DNA of 64,000 nucleotides from Yersinia kristensenii (GTDB lineage: Bacteria > Pseudomonadota > Gammaproteobacteria > Enterobacterales > Enterobacteriaceae): positions 2,108,001-2,172,000 of the forward strand of contig NZ_UHIY01000001.1 in assembly GCF_900460525.1 (NCBI RefSeq), in the 5' to 3' direction. Positions 1 through 8,589 of this stretch are shown in pieces; positions within the stretch are counted from its first letter, which is position 1; each line of letters starts with the position of its first letter. The translations under genes were made by a program, and so were the position numbers. The notes under the pieces were generated by a model. It saw nothing but the letters and a program-made list of their open reading frames with translations, had not been told where the DNA came from and ran no database searches.

Positions 1-381
1 GACTTCTCCCCACGCGCGGCTATCAATGCTGACGGTGAGCAGACGCCATTGGCGACTATGGTGTGGGTCTATCAGTTGAAAGACCGCAAAAATGTGGACT
101 CAGCAGACTACCAAACTCTGCTGCGTAAAGCGGATACGGTACTTAAAGATGATATTTTAGCCTCTAAATCCGTGTTGGTGATGCCGAAAGGCAACGTCAC
201 GCTGGATATGCCAATGGATGAAAACACACAGTTTGTGGCGGTGGTGGGGCTGTTTAATCGCCCGGATATGAAAGATAACACCTGGCGTCTGGTGCTGAGC
301 CGTGACGATCTTGATCCAGACAAGCCGCGTACCATTGAACTGGGTAATAGCGGGTTCATTCTGGTGCCAGTAAAGGAATAA
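1..381 (+). CDS. tssJ: T6SS outer-membrane lipoprotein TssJ, 5' end outside window
   Basis: TssJ (SciN/VasD) is the outer-membrane lipoprotein that tethers the TssL-TssM trans-envelope complex of the type VI secretion system from the periplasm. The frame is open from base 1, so the signal peptide and lipobox lie outside the window; 126 codons remain. The VWVYQLKD stretch followed by beta strands such as TQFVAVVGLF is typical of the small TssJ beta-sandwich. The stop lies 4 bp before vgrG1, which suggests co-transcription. Parts of this gene recur at 5279-5428 and 10763-10893, showing it was at the edge of a duplication. Assignment rests on family recognition plus context. Confidence 0.85.
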   Translation, partial: DFSPRAAINADGEQTPLATMVWVYQLKDRKNVDSADYQTLLRKADTVLKDDILASKSVLVMPKGNVTLDMPMDENTQFVAVVGLFNRPDMKDNTWRLVLSRDDLDPDKPRTIELGNSGFILVPVKE

Positions 382-385
382 CATC

Positions 386-2848
386 ATGGCTAACGGGTTC
401 CCCCTTTTTAACAATCAATCCCGCTATGTGCTGGAAATCAATGACAGCACGGTGACCGCGGATGTGCTGCGTTTACGCGGTCGCGAGGCATTAAATACCT
501 CTTTTTCCTGGATGATTGAATTCACCACGGCGCAGACGAATATCGCCCCTGAGCAGGTGTTGCTGAAGTTCGCCACACTGCGGATGCGCAACGGTAAGAT
601 GGTGCACGGTATTCTCACCCGGCTGGAGTGGCTTTCTACCTCCGCTGATCAGTCGCATTACCGCGTGAGGCTGGAATCCCGTCTGGCGCTGCTTTCCCGC
701 CGCCGGAATTGTGCCATTTTCCAAAACCAGTCGGTGCCGGAAGTGGTGGAACAGGTGCTGCGCGACCACGGATTGGAAGGGCCGGATTTTGAGTTTCGCC
801 TCGAACGCACTTACCCACCGCGTGAGTTGATAACTCAGTGGCGAGAAACCGATTTGCAGTTTATTCAGCGGCTATTGTCTGAAGTCGGTATCTGGTTTCG
901 CACTGAGATGCAGCCCGCGACCGAGCAGGAAACGGTGATATTTGCTGACAGCCAGCTTCACTACCAGTTTGATGTGCGGCTGCCCTACAGCGCGCCGTCC
1001 GGGCTTGATGACGGGGCCACGGAGTCAGTCTGGGGCGTGCGCAGCTGGCACAATGTGGTCACCGGGGGGACTGCGGTGCGTGACTATAACTATCACACCG
1101 CCCGCACCCCGCTGGATGCTACTGTCAGCGTTCGTCACGATGCGGTGACCACCGGTGGACATTACCGCTACAGCGCGCCTTATCTCACCGCCGGCGATGA
1201 CACGGACCCGGAGCCGGAAACCGAAAGTGGCGCATTTTATGCCCGGCTTTATCACGAGCGCGAACTGAATCAATCCGCCCGTATCCATTTGTTCAGCAAT
1301 GCCTCCGGCCTGACGCCGGGCATGGTGTTGGAGCCGCAGGGGGCGGTCATTGAGGCGATGAAAGAGGGTGTGGTTATCACGCTCACCAGCTTCAGTGCTT
1401 CCCGCGATTCGCGGCTGCACGTCTCGGTGTGGGGCATACCTTACAGCGAGCGTTACTGCTTCCGCCCGGCAGAAATCATGCGCCCGACCATCCACGGCAC
1501 CCTGCCGGCAAGAGTCGAGAGCCGCGAGAAAAATGACCTTTACGCCTGGCTGGATGAGACCGGCCGTTACCGGGTAAAACTGGACTTTGACCGCCACGAC
1601 ACGGCGTCTGGGTATGCTTATCTGTGGCTGCGCATGGCGAAACCCTATGCCGGTGAAATCTACGGTTGGCACACTCCGCTCATTGATGGTGCGGAGGTGG
1701 CGTTGGCTTTCAGTCAGGGTGATATTGATCTGCCGTATATTGCGTATGCGTTGCATGATTCTGAACATTCTGACCACGTTAACCGTGATAATCACAGCCG
1801 CAATATTCTCCGGACGCCCGCGAACAACAAACTGCGGATGGAGGATAAGCGGGGTGAGGAGCATATCAAGCTCGCCACGGAATGGGGCAAAACTCAGCTG
1901 AACACCGGCCATCTGGTAGATGCGCAGGGCAAAGTACGCGGCACCGGTACCGAGTTGCGCACCGATGAATACGGCGCAATCCGCGCCACTAAAGGGCTGT
2001 TTATCAGTGCCGACGGGCAACAGAAAGCCGCCGGAGACGTGCTGGACATGGATGCCGCGCTGAAGGAAATCGACCACCTTCAGCAGCAGATCAAACAACT
2101 GGAAGCTGCGGCCGGGCAGGCCGAGGCGCTGAAAGCGGACATTGACAGTCAGATGGCGATGTTTGCGCAGCGGCTAAAACCGCTCAATGAAGTTATCCAT
2201 TTCTCTGCGCCATTGGGCGTAGCCCTCACCAGCGGCGAAAATATGCAGCTCACCGCCAGCAAGAATATGGTGATAAATGCCGGAGGCGATATCAGCGCGG
2301 GGGTGATGGGCAATATGAGCGTGCTGACCGGCGAAAAGCTGGGGTTGTTTGCACGGAGCGGGCAGTTGAGTCTGAAATCGAGCGAAGGGCCGATTGAGAT
2401 ACAGGCCCAAAACGGCAATGCGCGGCTGTTTGCGGAGCAGAAACTCACCGTCAGCTCTGCCGATGACATGCTGTTTGCGGGCAAAAAGCGCATTACGCTC
2501 AATGGTGGTGGCAGCTACCTGAAAATAGAAGCCGGGAAAATTGAGTACGGCACCCCAAGCCAGTATCTGCGCAAAGTGAAAAGGACGGCGACCACGGCGG
2601 CAAATACAAAGCAGCTCGAATTTCCATTTATGCCTGGTGCAACTGATAGCTATAAGCGGAGCTTCATTCTACTCGATGATAGGACTCTTCAGCCAATTGA
2701 TGGGATCAGATATGTATTAAAATCATCTTTAGGAACCATAACAAAAGGGGTCACTGGTGATAGTGGACTCACGGGCTTTTTAAGTCATACCGAAGAGTCT
2801 GAGGTTGATCTGACTATCTTAGAACAAAATTCTTTAGTAATAGGGTAA
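386..2848 (+). CDS. vgrG: T6SS spike protein VgrG (copy 1) with C-terminal extension
   Basis: VgrG (TssI) trimers form the puncturing tip of the T6SS needle and carry effectors. The 820 residues read as a gp27-like base (about 1-380), a gp5 OB domain (about 390-480), and the DUF2345 beta-helix with repeated polar strands (about 520-730). A coiled stretch near residues 550-585 (HLQQQIKQLEAAAGQ) links the latter two. From about residue 733 the sequence differs from copy 2: an 85-residue tail with a YVLKSSLGTITKGVTGD-like pattern resembles the transthyretin-like adaptor tails of some VgrGs, which dock a specific effector (inference). The first 700 residues match copy 2 except H237R and G258E. 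The gene is GC-rich while the tail and the next genes are AT-rich, suggesting the tail came with the cargo. Confidence 0.95.
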   Translation: MANGFPLFNNQSRYVLEINDSTVTADVLRLRGREALNTSFSWMIEFTTAQTNIAPEQVLLKFATLRMRNGKMVHGILTRLEWLSTSADQSHYRVRLESRLALLSRRRNCAIFQNQSVPEVVEQVLRDHGLEGPDFEFRLERTYPPRELITQWRETDLQFIQRLLSEVGIWFRTEMQPATEQETVIFADSQLHYQFDVRLPYSAPSGLDDGATESVWGVRSWHNVVTGGTAVRDYNYHTARTPLDATVSVRHDAVTTGGHYRYSAPYLTAGDDTDPEPETESGAFYARLYHERELNQSARIHLFSNASGLTPGMVLEPQGAVIEAMKEGVVITLTSFSASRDSRLHVSVWGIPYSERYCFRPAEIMRPTIHGTLPARVESREKNDLYAWLDETGRYRVKLDFDRHDTASGYAYLWLRMAKPYAGEIYGWHTPLIDGAEVALAFSQGDIDLPYIAYALHDSEHSDHVNRDNHSRNILRTPANNKLRMEDKRGEEHIKLATEWGKTQLNTGHLVDAQGKVRGTGTELRTDEYGAIRATKGLFISADGQQKAAGDVLDMDAALKEIDHLQQQIKQLEAAAGQAEALKADIDSQMAMFAQRLKPLNEVIHFSAPLGVALTSGENMQLTASKNMVINAGGDISAGVMGNMSVLTGEKLGLFARSGQLSLKSSEGPIEIQAQNGNARLFAEQKLTVSSADDMLFAGKKRITLNGGGSYLKIEAGKIEYGTPSQYLRKVKRTATTAANTKQLEFPFMPGATDSYKRSFILLDDRTLQPIDGIRYVLKSSLGTITKGVTGDSGLTGFLSHTEESEVDLTILEQNSLVIG

Positions 2849-2853
2849 TATCT

Positions 2854-3828
2854 ATGGCTGATTTAAAAGTCACATCTAAACTAACTGATGAGCAAGACAG
2901 CAAACAGGTGATCCCCATTAAGGTTTTCAAAATCACAGATATTCCAACCGTAATGGATAGTATGGGGTGGACTGTTTCAGCAAGGTTTATGAGAAAGTGG
3001 TTCTATGATTCTTATTATGAAATGAGTAAAAAGGAAAAGTTGAACAAAGTTGATATGCAAAAAATAGATAAGAAACATATAGTTGATGATATTGAGTTTG
3101 AATGGTTATACATTGCATCAAAAAGAGTTGGGCCAGTTATCGATAATTTCATACGAAATATATCATATATACGTGAATATAATGGCTATCTTGGAAGAAA
3201 AGAAGGAGTAATGGATCAGCTAACAAACGGATTAATCGCTATCATCAGCCGTTTGGACCAGATGGGGCTTGTGGATAGAAACGATAAGACATTAAAAACA
3301 CAATTTCTGGACTTTAGTGATTTGTCAGCAATAGAGTTGGATAAGAAATCTCAATTTAATTATGTATCCATAGGAAGTACCTTGTGGGAAAAGGCTACCG
3401 ATAAACTAGATGATATTTATGGTGCGTTAGGCTCATTTATTGTAAAGGTTGCTTTTATGAATATGATAATAACAAAGGATAAAAGTGGTCTATTCCGATT
3501 GGAAATAAGTGAATTAGGCTTATATGTTAGAGATACATACGAATTTATGAATGATGGTGATGATCAACCGTTAGGTTATTGGGGGTGGGGTGGCGTCATA
3601 AAACCAAGTATTGTAAGCGAGCTTCTAGGAAGGGAAATTATAAAAGAAGATGATGAGAATTATTATCGAGTAACAAATAATTCCTTCGTTAAGTACAGGG
3701 AGAAATACAAATCCGTCAATAGAAGTGGGGATTTTTTTGTTTATTCAAAAATAAAGAAAATACCAGTAGATATTATTATTCATTTAAATGCTGTTGATAT
3801 AGAAGAATACATTTCAAGGAGCAAATAA
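2854..3828 (+). CDS. Putative T6SS cargo effector, DUF6402-like
   Basis: The 324-residue protein starts 5 bp after the vgrG1 stop. It has no signal peptide or membrane segment, as expected for VgrG-loaded cargo. Its second half (about residues 160-245) carries ALGSFIVKVAF, LYVRDTYEF and QPLGYWGWGG, which match my recollection of the DUF6402 family found beside VgrG and Rhs genes. No catalytic motif is evident, so its activity is unknown. Base composition is much more AT-rich than vgrG, a sign of horizontal acquisition. The following small membrane-anchored protein is the obvious immunity candidate. Confidence is good for a real T6SS-linked gene and moderate for the family name. Confidence 0.65.
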   Translation: MADLKVTSKLTDEQDSKQVIPIKVFKITDIPTVMDSMGWTVSARFMRKWFYDSYYEMSKKEKLNKVDMQKIDKKHIVDDIEFEWLYIASKRVGPVIDNFIRNISYIREYNGYLGRKEGVMDQLTNGLIAIISRLDQMGLVDRNDKTLKTQFLDFSDLSAIELDKKSQFNYVSIGSTLWEKATDKLDDIYGALGSFIVKVAFMNMIITKDKSGLFRLEISELGLYVRDTYEFMNDGDDQPLGYWGWGGVIKPSIVSELLGREIIKEDDENYYRVTNNSFVKYREKYKSVNRSGDFFVYSKIKKIPVDIIIHLNAVDIEEYISRSK

Positions 3829-3829
3829 A

Positions 3830-4225
3830 ATGCGTAATAAAATTAAAATCACGATTTTTGTTTTTTTGTTTCTAATGTTTTTCATGATGATTGTTTTATT
3901 TTTAATTAAAGTTTTAGCATATAAAAATGCCACGCCAAGTTATAAATACTGGAATGAACCTAACTTGTGTTATTTTATAACTTACGTTCCAGACTATAAG
4001 CCTTATGGTGGGATAGGACGAGTTCTAAAGCTGTTTTCAAATCAATCATTTTTCATTGTCTATAATAAAGAAAATGAGAAGCTAAGAAGTTCCGCTTGGT
4101 ATTTTTGGGAATATCAATTCTCAGATAAAATTGAACCAGAATGGTCCGGTATAGATGTTTTATATCCTTCAGATCATGGTTGGTCTGGCTGGACTCTTAA
4201 TGAATGTAAACAGTCGATTAAATAA
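3830..4225 (+). CDS. Putative membrane-anchored immunity protein
   Basis: This 131-residue protein begins 1 bp after the putative effector stop, behind a good AAGGAG ribosome-binding site. One hydrophobic segment (about residues 8-28) is followed by a roughly 100-residue domain rich in Tyr and Trp (TPSYKYWNEP, SSAWYFWEYQF), so it is probably anchored in the inner membrane with the domain in the periplasm. I do not recognise a named family. Its position after the effector and the presence of a decayed second copy at 12587-12906 fit an immunity gene subject to duplication. A role against the upstream effector is inference; orientation and partner are unproven. Confidence 0.6.
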   Translation: MRNKIKITIFVFLFLMFFMMIVLFLIKVLAYKNATPSYKYWNEPNLCYFITYVPDYKPYGGIGRVLKLFSNQSFFIVYNKENEKLRSSAWYFWEYQFSDKIEPEWSGIDVLYPSDHGWSGWTLNECKQSIK

Positions 4226-4381
4226 TAATCTCAAGAGAAAAAAGATAGCCATATTTGTCAATTTGCTTGTTCATAAAGTCTGTGACCTATCAACCTGATG
4301 GTGAAATCCTCACCGGAAAACAGTCATTCAATTGATCCAGTCATTTTAGGGAAACCAATAGATAAAAGTGAGCTGGAAAAA

Positions 4382-4638
4382 ATGGAATATGGAATAAATA
4401 AAAGTTTTGTATTCAAAAACATAATAGCATTGATGGGGTGCTTTGTTGTGTTCTCAATTTCTGAAAGCGAGGTTTTCATTAGTAATGATAGTGTTGGTAT
4501 TTGTAATTATTTTTTATCACATGGTACAGCACAAATCCTCTCAGAGTAACATTAATGTTCCTATCTGGTTTTATGGGGTGTTTATTTGTGATCCTAGATC
4601 TTACTATTGTAAATAAAATTCACAACAAGAAAAAATAG
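4382..4638 (+). pseudogene. Decayed copy of small membrane protein (immunity-like family)
   Basis: The start (MEYGINKSFVFK) aligns with the intact protein at 11997-12359 (MGYGINKNFMFK). After about 25 codons, roughly 115 bp are missing, and the sequence then continues out of frame with long stretches nearly identical in DNA to 12190-12350. The leftover open frame (4298-4549) is therefore a shifted product and probably not a functional protein. Confidence 0.7.
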
Positions 4639-4689
4639 TTAGAAATATTGAGCCACATTAAGTAGAAGTGATACCCAGTATGGGCTTAG

Positions 4690-4925
4690 TTAAATCTAGT
4701 ATTTTTTCACCTCAGTAATTGTTGTGATTAACTGTTATAGCTTAGATTCGGCCTTGAACAAGAGTACTCTAGATATTATTTTTCACAAGATTGCAGGGTG
4801 ATATTTGTTTTTTCTGAAGAGTAGGCTATTTACTCATTAGTAATGATATTCATTACTCCCTGTTAGAGTTGTGCCAATAGGGGGTTATTGTAATGATTAG
4901 ATATATTTTTGTGATTGGTTCTTTA
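4690..4925 (+). pseudogene. Second decayed copy of the small membrane protein family
   Basis: This DNA aligns with the intact gene at 11647-12012: the stretch around AATTGTTGTGATTAACTG and the later GTTAGAGTTGTGCCAATAG match the central and 3' parts of that gene, with an internal deletion and several frame disruptions. It is nearly identical to a second decayed copy at 10180-10395, so both were duplicated together with the tssE'-tssJ' scar that follows. No open frame of useful length remains. Confidence 0.6.
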
Positions 4926-5117
4926 TCCTTTTTTATATGAGGTTAAATTATCTTAGGTAAAGTTCACTGCTTGAGTTTTATGATTTTAAGTTTTTATGAT
5001 GATGTGTTTTTTCTTAAAAATAATGACAGTGATGAATTACTTTCTATAAGTTTAGTTAGTTACTATCTTGTTGTACTGATAATGATTAACGTAATATACT
5101 TTCAGTCAGGTAAATAT

Positions 5118-5278
5118 ATGGACCAAAACTCCCCCTCTTGGTATGAAATCCTCACCGGTGATTTACCACTCAATGTTGTGTGTGAAGAAGAACAGGTCAT
5201 ATTATCGGTATTGGATAATATCCAGCATATTTTGAACTCTTGGGCTGAAACAATTTCTCACTTGCCTGATTTCGGGCT
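5118..5278 (+). pseudogene. tssE: 5' fragment of tssE, first scar
   Basis: The first 54 codons read like the start of the intact TssE at 13050 (YEILTGDLPLNVV, SVLDNIQ, ISHLPDFGL) and then break off. The next base belongs to tssJ, joined out of frame, so the open frame stops at 5318 after 12 unrelated codons. The fragment lacks the gp25-like core and cannot act as a baseplate subunit. It marks the left junction of the vgrG2 module. Confidence 0.85.
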
Positions 5279-5428
5279 TCTAAATCCGTGGTGGGGCTGT
5301 TTAATCGCCCGGATATGAAAGATAACACCTGGCGTCTGGTGCTGAGCCGTGACGATCTTGATCCAGACAAGCCGCGTACCATTGAACTGGGTAATAGCGG
5401 GTTCATTCTGGTGCCAGTAAAGGAATAA
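5279..5428 (+). pseudogene. tssJ: 3' fragment of tssJ, first scar
   Basis: The fragment starts with 12 bp matching tssJ 163-174, skips 69 bp (tssJ 175-243, flanked by GTG on both sides), then follows tssJ 244-381 without a visible mismatch. It ends in the same stop and the same 4-bp gap before vgrG2 as the parent. The reading frame from tssE' is shifted, so no TssJ peptide is made from it. With the tssE fragment it records a tssE-to-tssJ tandem duplication junction. Confidence 0.9.
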
Positions 5429-5432
5429 CATC

Positions 5433-7754
5433 ATGGCTAACGGGTTCCCCCTTTTTAACAATCAATCCCGCTATGTGCTGGAAATCAATGACAGCACGGT
5501 GACCGCGGATGTGCTGCGTTTACGCGGTCGCGAGGCATTAAATACCTCTTTTTCCTGGATGATTGAATTCACCACGGCGCAGACGAATATCGCCCCTGAG
5601 CAGGTGTTGCTGAAGTTCGCCACACTGCGGATGCGCAACGGTAAGATGGTGCACGGTATTCTCACCCGGCTGGAGTGGCTTTCTACCTCCGCTGATCAGT
5701 CGCATTACCGCGTGAGGCTGGAATCCCGTCTGGCGCTGCTTTCCCGCCGCCGGAATTGTGCCATTTTCCAAAACCAGTCGGTGCCGGAAGTGGTGGAACA
5801 GGTGCTGCGCGACCACGGATTGGAAGGGCCGGATTTTGAGTTTCGCCTCGAACGCACTTACCCACCGCGTGAGTTGATAACTCAGTGGCGAGAAACCGAT
5901 TTGCAGTTTATTCAGCGGCTATTGTCTGAAGTCGGTATCTGGTTTCGCACTGAGATGCAGCCCGCGACCGAGCAGGAAACGGTGATATTTGCTGACAGCC
6001 AGCTTCACTACCAGTTTGATGTGCGGCTGCCCTACAGCGCGCCGTCCGGGCTTGATGACGGGGCCACGGAGTCAGTCTGGGGCGTGCGCAGCTGGCACAA
6101 TGTGGTCACCGGGGGGACTGCGGTGCGTGACTATAACTATCGCACCGCCCGCACCCCGCTGGATGCTACTGTCAGCGTTCGTCACGATGCGGTGACCACC
6201 GGTGAACATTACCGCTACAGCGCGCCTTATCTCACCGCCGGCGATGACACGGACCCGGAGCCGGAAACCGAAAGTGGCGCATTTTATGCCCGGCTTTATC
6301 ACGAGCGCGAACTGAATCAATCCGCCCGTATCCATTTGTTCAGCAATGCCTCCGGCCTGACGCCGGGCATGGTGTTGGAGCCGCAGGGGGCGGTCATTGA
6401 GGCGATGAAAGAGGGTGTGGTTATCACGCTCACCAGCTTCAGTGCTTCCCGCGATTCGCGGCTGCACGTCTCGGTGTGGGGCATACCTTACAGCGAGCGT
6501 TACTGCTTCCGCCCGGCAGAAATCATGCGCCCGACCATCCACGGCACCCTGCCGGCAAGAGTCGAGAGCCGCGAGAAAAATGACCTTTACGCCTGGCTGG
6601 ATGAGACCGGCCGTTACCGGGTAAAACTGGACTTTGACCGCCACGACACGGCGTCTGGGTATGCTTATCTGTGGCTGCGCATGGCGAAACCCTATGCCGG
6701 TGAAATCTACGGTTGGCACACTCCGCTCATTGATGGTGCGGAGGTGGCGTTGGCTTTCAGTCAGGGTGATATTGATCTGCCGTATATTGCGTATGCGTTG
6801 CATGATTCTGAACATTCTGACCACGTTAACCGTGATAATCACAGCCGCAATATTCTCCGGACGCCCGCGAACAACAAACTGCGGATGGAGGATAAGCGGG
6901 GTGAGGAGCATATCAAGCTCGCCACGGAATGGGGCAAAACTCAGCTGAACACCGGCCATCTGGTAGATGCGCAGGGCAAAGTACGCGGCACCGGTACCGA
7001 GTTGCGCACCGATGAATACGGCGCAATCCGCGCCACTAAAGGGCTGTTTATCAGTGCCGACGGGCAACAGAAAGCCGCCGGAGACGTGCTGGACATGGAT
7101 GCCGCGCTGAAGGAAATCGACCACCTTCAGCAGCAGATCAAACAACTGGAAGCTGCGGCCGGGCAGGCCGAGGCGCTGAAAGCGGACATTGACAGTCAGA
7201 TGGCGATGTTTGCGCAGCGGCTAAAACCGCTCAATGAAGTTATCCATTTCTCTGCGCCATTGGGCGTAGCCCTCACCAGCGGCGAAAATATGCAGCTCAC
7301 CGCCAGCAAGAATATGGTGATAAATGCCGGAGGCGATATCAGCGCGGGGGTGATGGGCAATATGAGCGTGCTGACCGGCGAAAAGCTGGGGTTGTTTGCA
7401 CGGAGCGGGCAGTTGAGTCTGAAATCGAGCGAAGGGCCGATTGAGATACAGGCCCAAAACGGCAATGCGCGGCTGTTTGCGGAGCAGAAACTCACCGTCA
7501 GCTCTGCCGATGACATGCTGTTTGCGGGCAAAAAGCGCATTACGCTCAATGGCGGCGGCAGCTACCTGAAAATAGAAGCCGGGAAAATTGAATATGGCAC
7601 CCCAAGCCAGTATTTGCGGAAGGTGAAAAGGACGGCGATGACGGCGACAGCGACAATGCCATTTCAGGCGGTGGCAGGGAGTGGTATTTGCCTCAGTTGC
7701 CTGATGAAGGCTGCGATGAATGGCGATACTTTTGTTGTTAGAGGTGAATCATGA
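5433..7754 (+). CDS. vgrG: T6SS spike protein VgrG (copy 2)
   Basis: The 773-residue VgrG has the same gp27-like, OB and DUF2345 layout as copy 1 and differs by two residues (H237R, G258E) over the first ~700. After about residue 733 it ends in a short tail containing CLSCLMKAAMNGDTFVVRG. A tail with two closely spaced cysteines is, as I recall, common in VgrGs paired with DUF4123 adaptors. The stop overlaps the start of the DUF4123 gene (ATGA), so the two are translationally coupled. Copies 1 and 2 share the same core needle tip but carry different cargo, which fits two alternative spikes for one machine (inference). Confidence 0.95.
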   Translation: MANGFPLFNNQSRYVLEINDSTVTADVLRLRGREALNTSFSWMIEFTTAQTNIAPEQVLLKFATLRMRNGKMVHGILTRLEWLSTSADQSHYRVRLESRLALLSRRRNCAIFQNQSVPEVVEQVLRDHGLEGPDFEFRLERTYPPRELITQWRETDLQFIQRLLSEVGIWFRTEMQPATEQETVIFADSQLHYQFDVRLPYSAPSGLDDGATESVWGVRSWHNVVTGGTAVRDYNYRTARTPLDATVSVRHDAVTTGEHYRYSAPYLTAGDDTDPEPETESGAFYARLYHERELNQSARIHLFSNASGLTPGMVLEPQGAVIEAMKEGVVITLTSFSASRDSRLHVSVWGIPYSERYCFRPAEIMRPTIHGTLPARVESREKNDLYAWLDETGRYRVKLDFDRHDTASGYAYLWLRMAKPYAGEIYGWHTPLIDGAEVALAFSQGDIDLPYIAYALHDSEHSDHVNRDNHSRNILRTPANNKLRMEDKRGEEHIKLATEWGKTQLNTGHLVDAQGKVRGTGTELRTDEYGAIRATKGLFISADGQQKAAGDVLDMDAALKEIDHLQQQIKQLEAAAGQAEALKADIDSQMAMFAQRLKPLNEVIHFSAPLGVALTSGENMQLTASKNMVINAGGDISAGVMGNMSVLTGEKLGLFARSGQLSLKSSEGPIEIQAQNGNARLFAEQKLTVSSADDMLFAGKKRITLNGGGSYLKIEAGKIEYGTPSQYLRKVKRTAMTATATMPFQAVAGSGICLSCLMKAAMNGDTFVVRGES

Positions 7755-8251
7755 ATATGAGTTTCAGCCTTGCAAGCCAGGAGTTGATCGCATCGACAAG
7801 AACCTCGTTGTTTGCCCTGGTAGATGGCCTCCAGTATGAGCGCCACTATGGTGAGGAGCTTCAAGTCACTGATAGTACTGTCCTGCCGTTATTTGATAAA
7901 TATCCTGATTCCAGAATTGCTTTCGCAGGGCCCTGGCTGATTGATATGCACACGGCTATGGCATTCAGAGAACAGTTAGCAGAACTTGAACAACATCTGC
8001 CTGCCGTATCCTGGATCCTGTCTGCATTATCACTCTCTGAGCTACTAGCACATTTACAACAGTGCCTGAATGTTGAACTGCCTGATGGGAGAATTGCTTT
8101 GCTGCGTCTTCAGGATCCTAGAGTTCAGGTCAGGCTTGGTGAACAACTGAACGAACAGCAGCACTGGAAATTAACCAAGGATATCGCTCAATGGTACTCG
8201 ACTGTGGATAAACGCGTTTATTCATTGAAGCAAAAGGAATTTATATGCTGA
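7751..8251 (+). CDS. DUF4123 effector adaptor/chaperone (Tap/TEC type)
   Basis: DUF4123 proteins bind both a cognate effector and the tip of a specific VgrG and are needed to load that effector, without being secreted themselves. The 166 residues show the family hallmarks: an N-terminal LFALVDGLQ strand near residue 22, GPWLID near residue 57, and a helical C-terminal half. Start and vgrG2 stop overlap (ATGA), and its own end overlaps the next gene by 7 bp. Together with the downstream nuclease this makes a complete loading module for vgrG2. The family is clear; the exact partner is inferred from order. Confidence 0.85.
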   Translation: MNMSFSLASQELIASTRTSLFALVDGLQYERHYGEELQVTDSTVLPLFDKYPDSRIAFAGPWLIDMHTAMAFREQLAELEQHLPAVSWILSALSLSELLAHLQQCLNVELPDGRIALLRLQDPRVQVRLGEQLNEQQHWKLTKDIAQWYSTVDKRVYSLKQKEFIC

Positions 8252-8589
8252 AACTGACGGAAGAGCAGTGCACCGAAGTTAATAAAATGGAGGACGATGA
8301 CTTTGTCCGAGATACAGCTCAAAAACTGAAGAAGAAATACCCGGTGATAAAAGAACCGGATGACATATTCCTCGCCCGCCTGAGGAAAGCGCTGGACTAT
8401 GCAAACACGTTGCAATTGAGTGAAAAAAACGTGAGACGGGATTTTTTGCGACTGGAGGTTTTTTATCCGGAGTTTTACCAGAAACCTGAAGTGGAAAAAT
8501 GGCTGAAAACTTACAACGGCTATTCAGCGGACCAGCGCCTGAAAGATTTTAAACATGTGGTGATAAACAGGGAAAGGAGAGGACTCTGA
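8245..8589 (+). CDS. Small helical protein of the DUF4123/nuclease module
   Basis: A 114-residue, charged and predicted helical protein (DFVRDTAQKLKKKYP near residue 20, then a second helical block) with no signal or membrane segment. Proteins of this size and look are frequent between DUF4123 adaptors and T6SS effectors, but I cannot name a family. It overlaps the adaptor by 7 bp and the nuclease start by 1 bp (TGATG), so all are probably made together. A co-chaperone or effector-stabilising role is a guess from position. Confidence 0.55.
   Translation: MLKLTEEQCTEVNKMEDDDFVRDTAQKLKKKYPVIKEPDDIFLARLRKALDYANTLQLSEKNVRRDFLRLEVFYPEFYQKPEVEKWLKTYNGYSADQRLKDFKHVVINRERRGL

Noticed and set aside
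1025..2098. Long open frame of 357 codons on the minus strand inside vgrG1 (also 6072-7145 in vgrG2)
   Set aside because: It is antisense to a clear coding gene with high GC at third positions, which keeps the complementary frame open. It has no ribosome-binding site and no family resemblance.
4971..5318. 115-codon plus-strand frame
   Set aside because: It only joins an AT-rich spacer to the tssE fragment and then 12 out-of-frame tssJ codons; it is a product of the scar.
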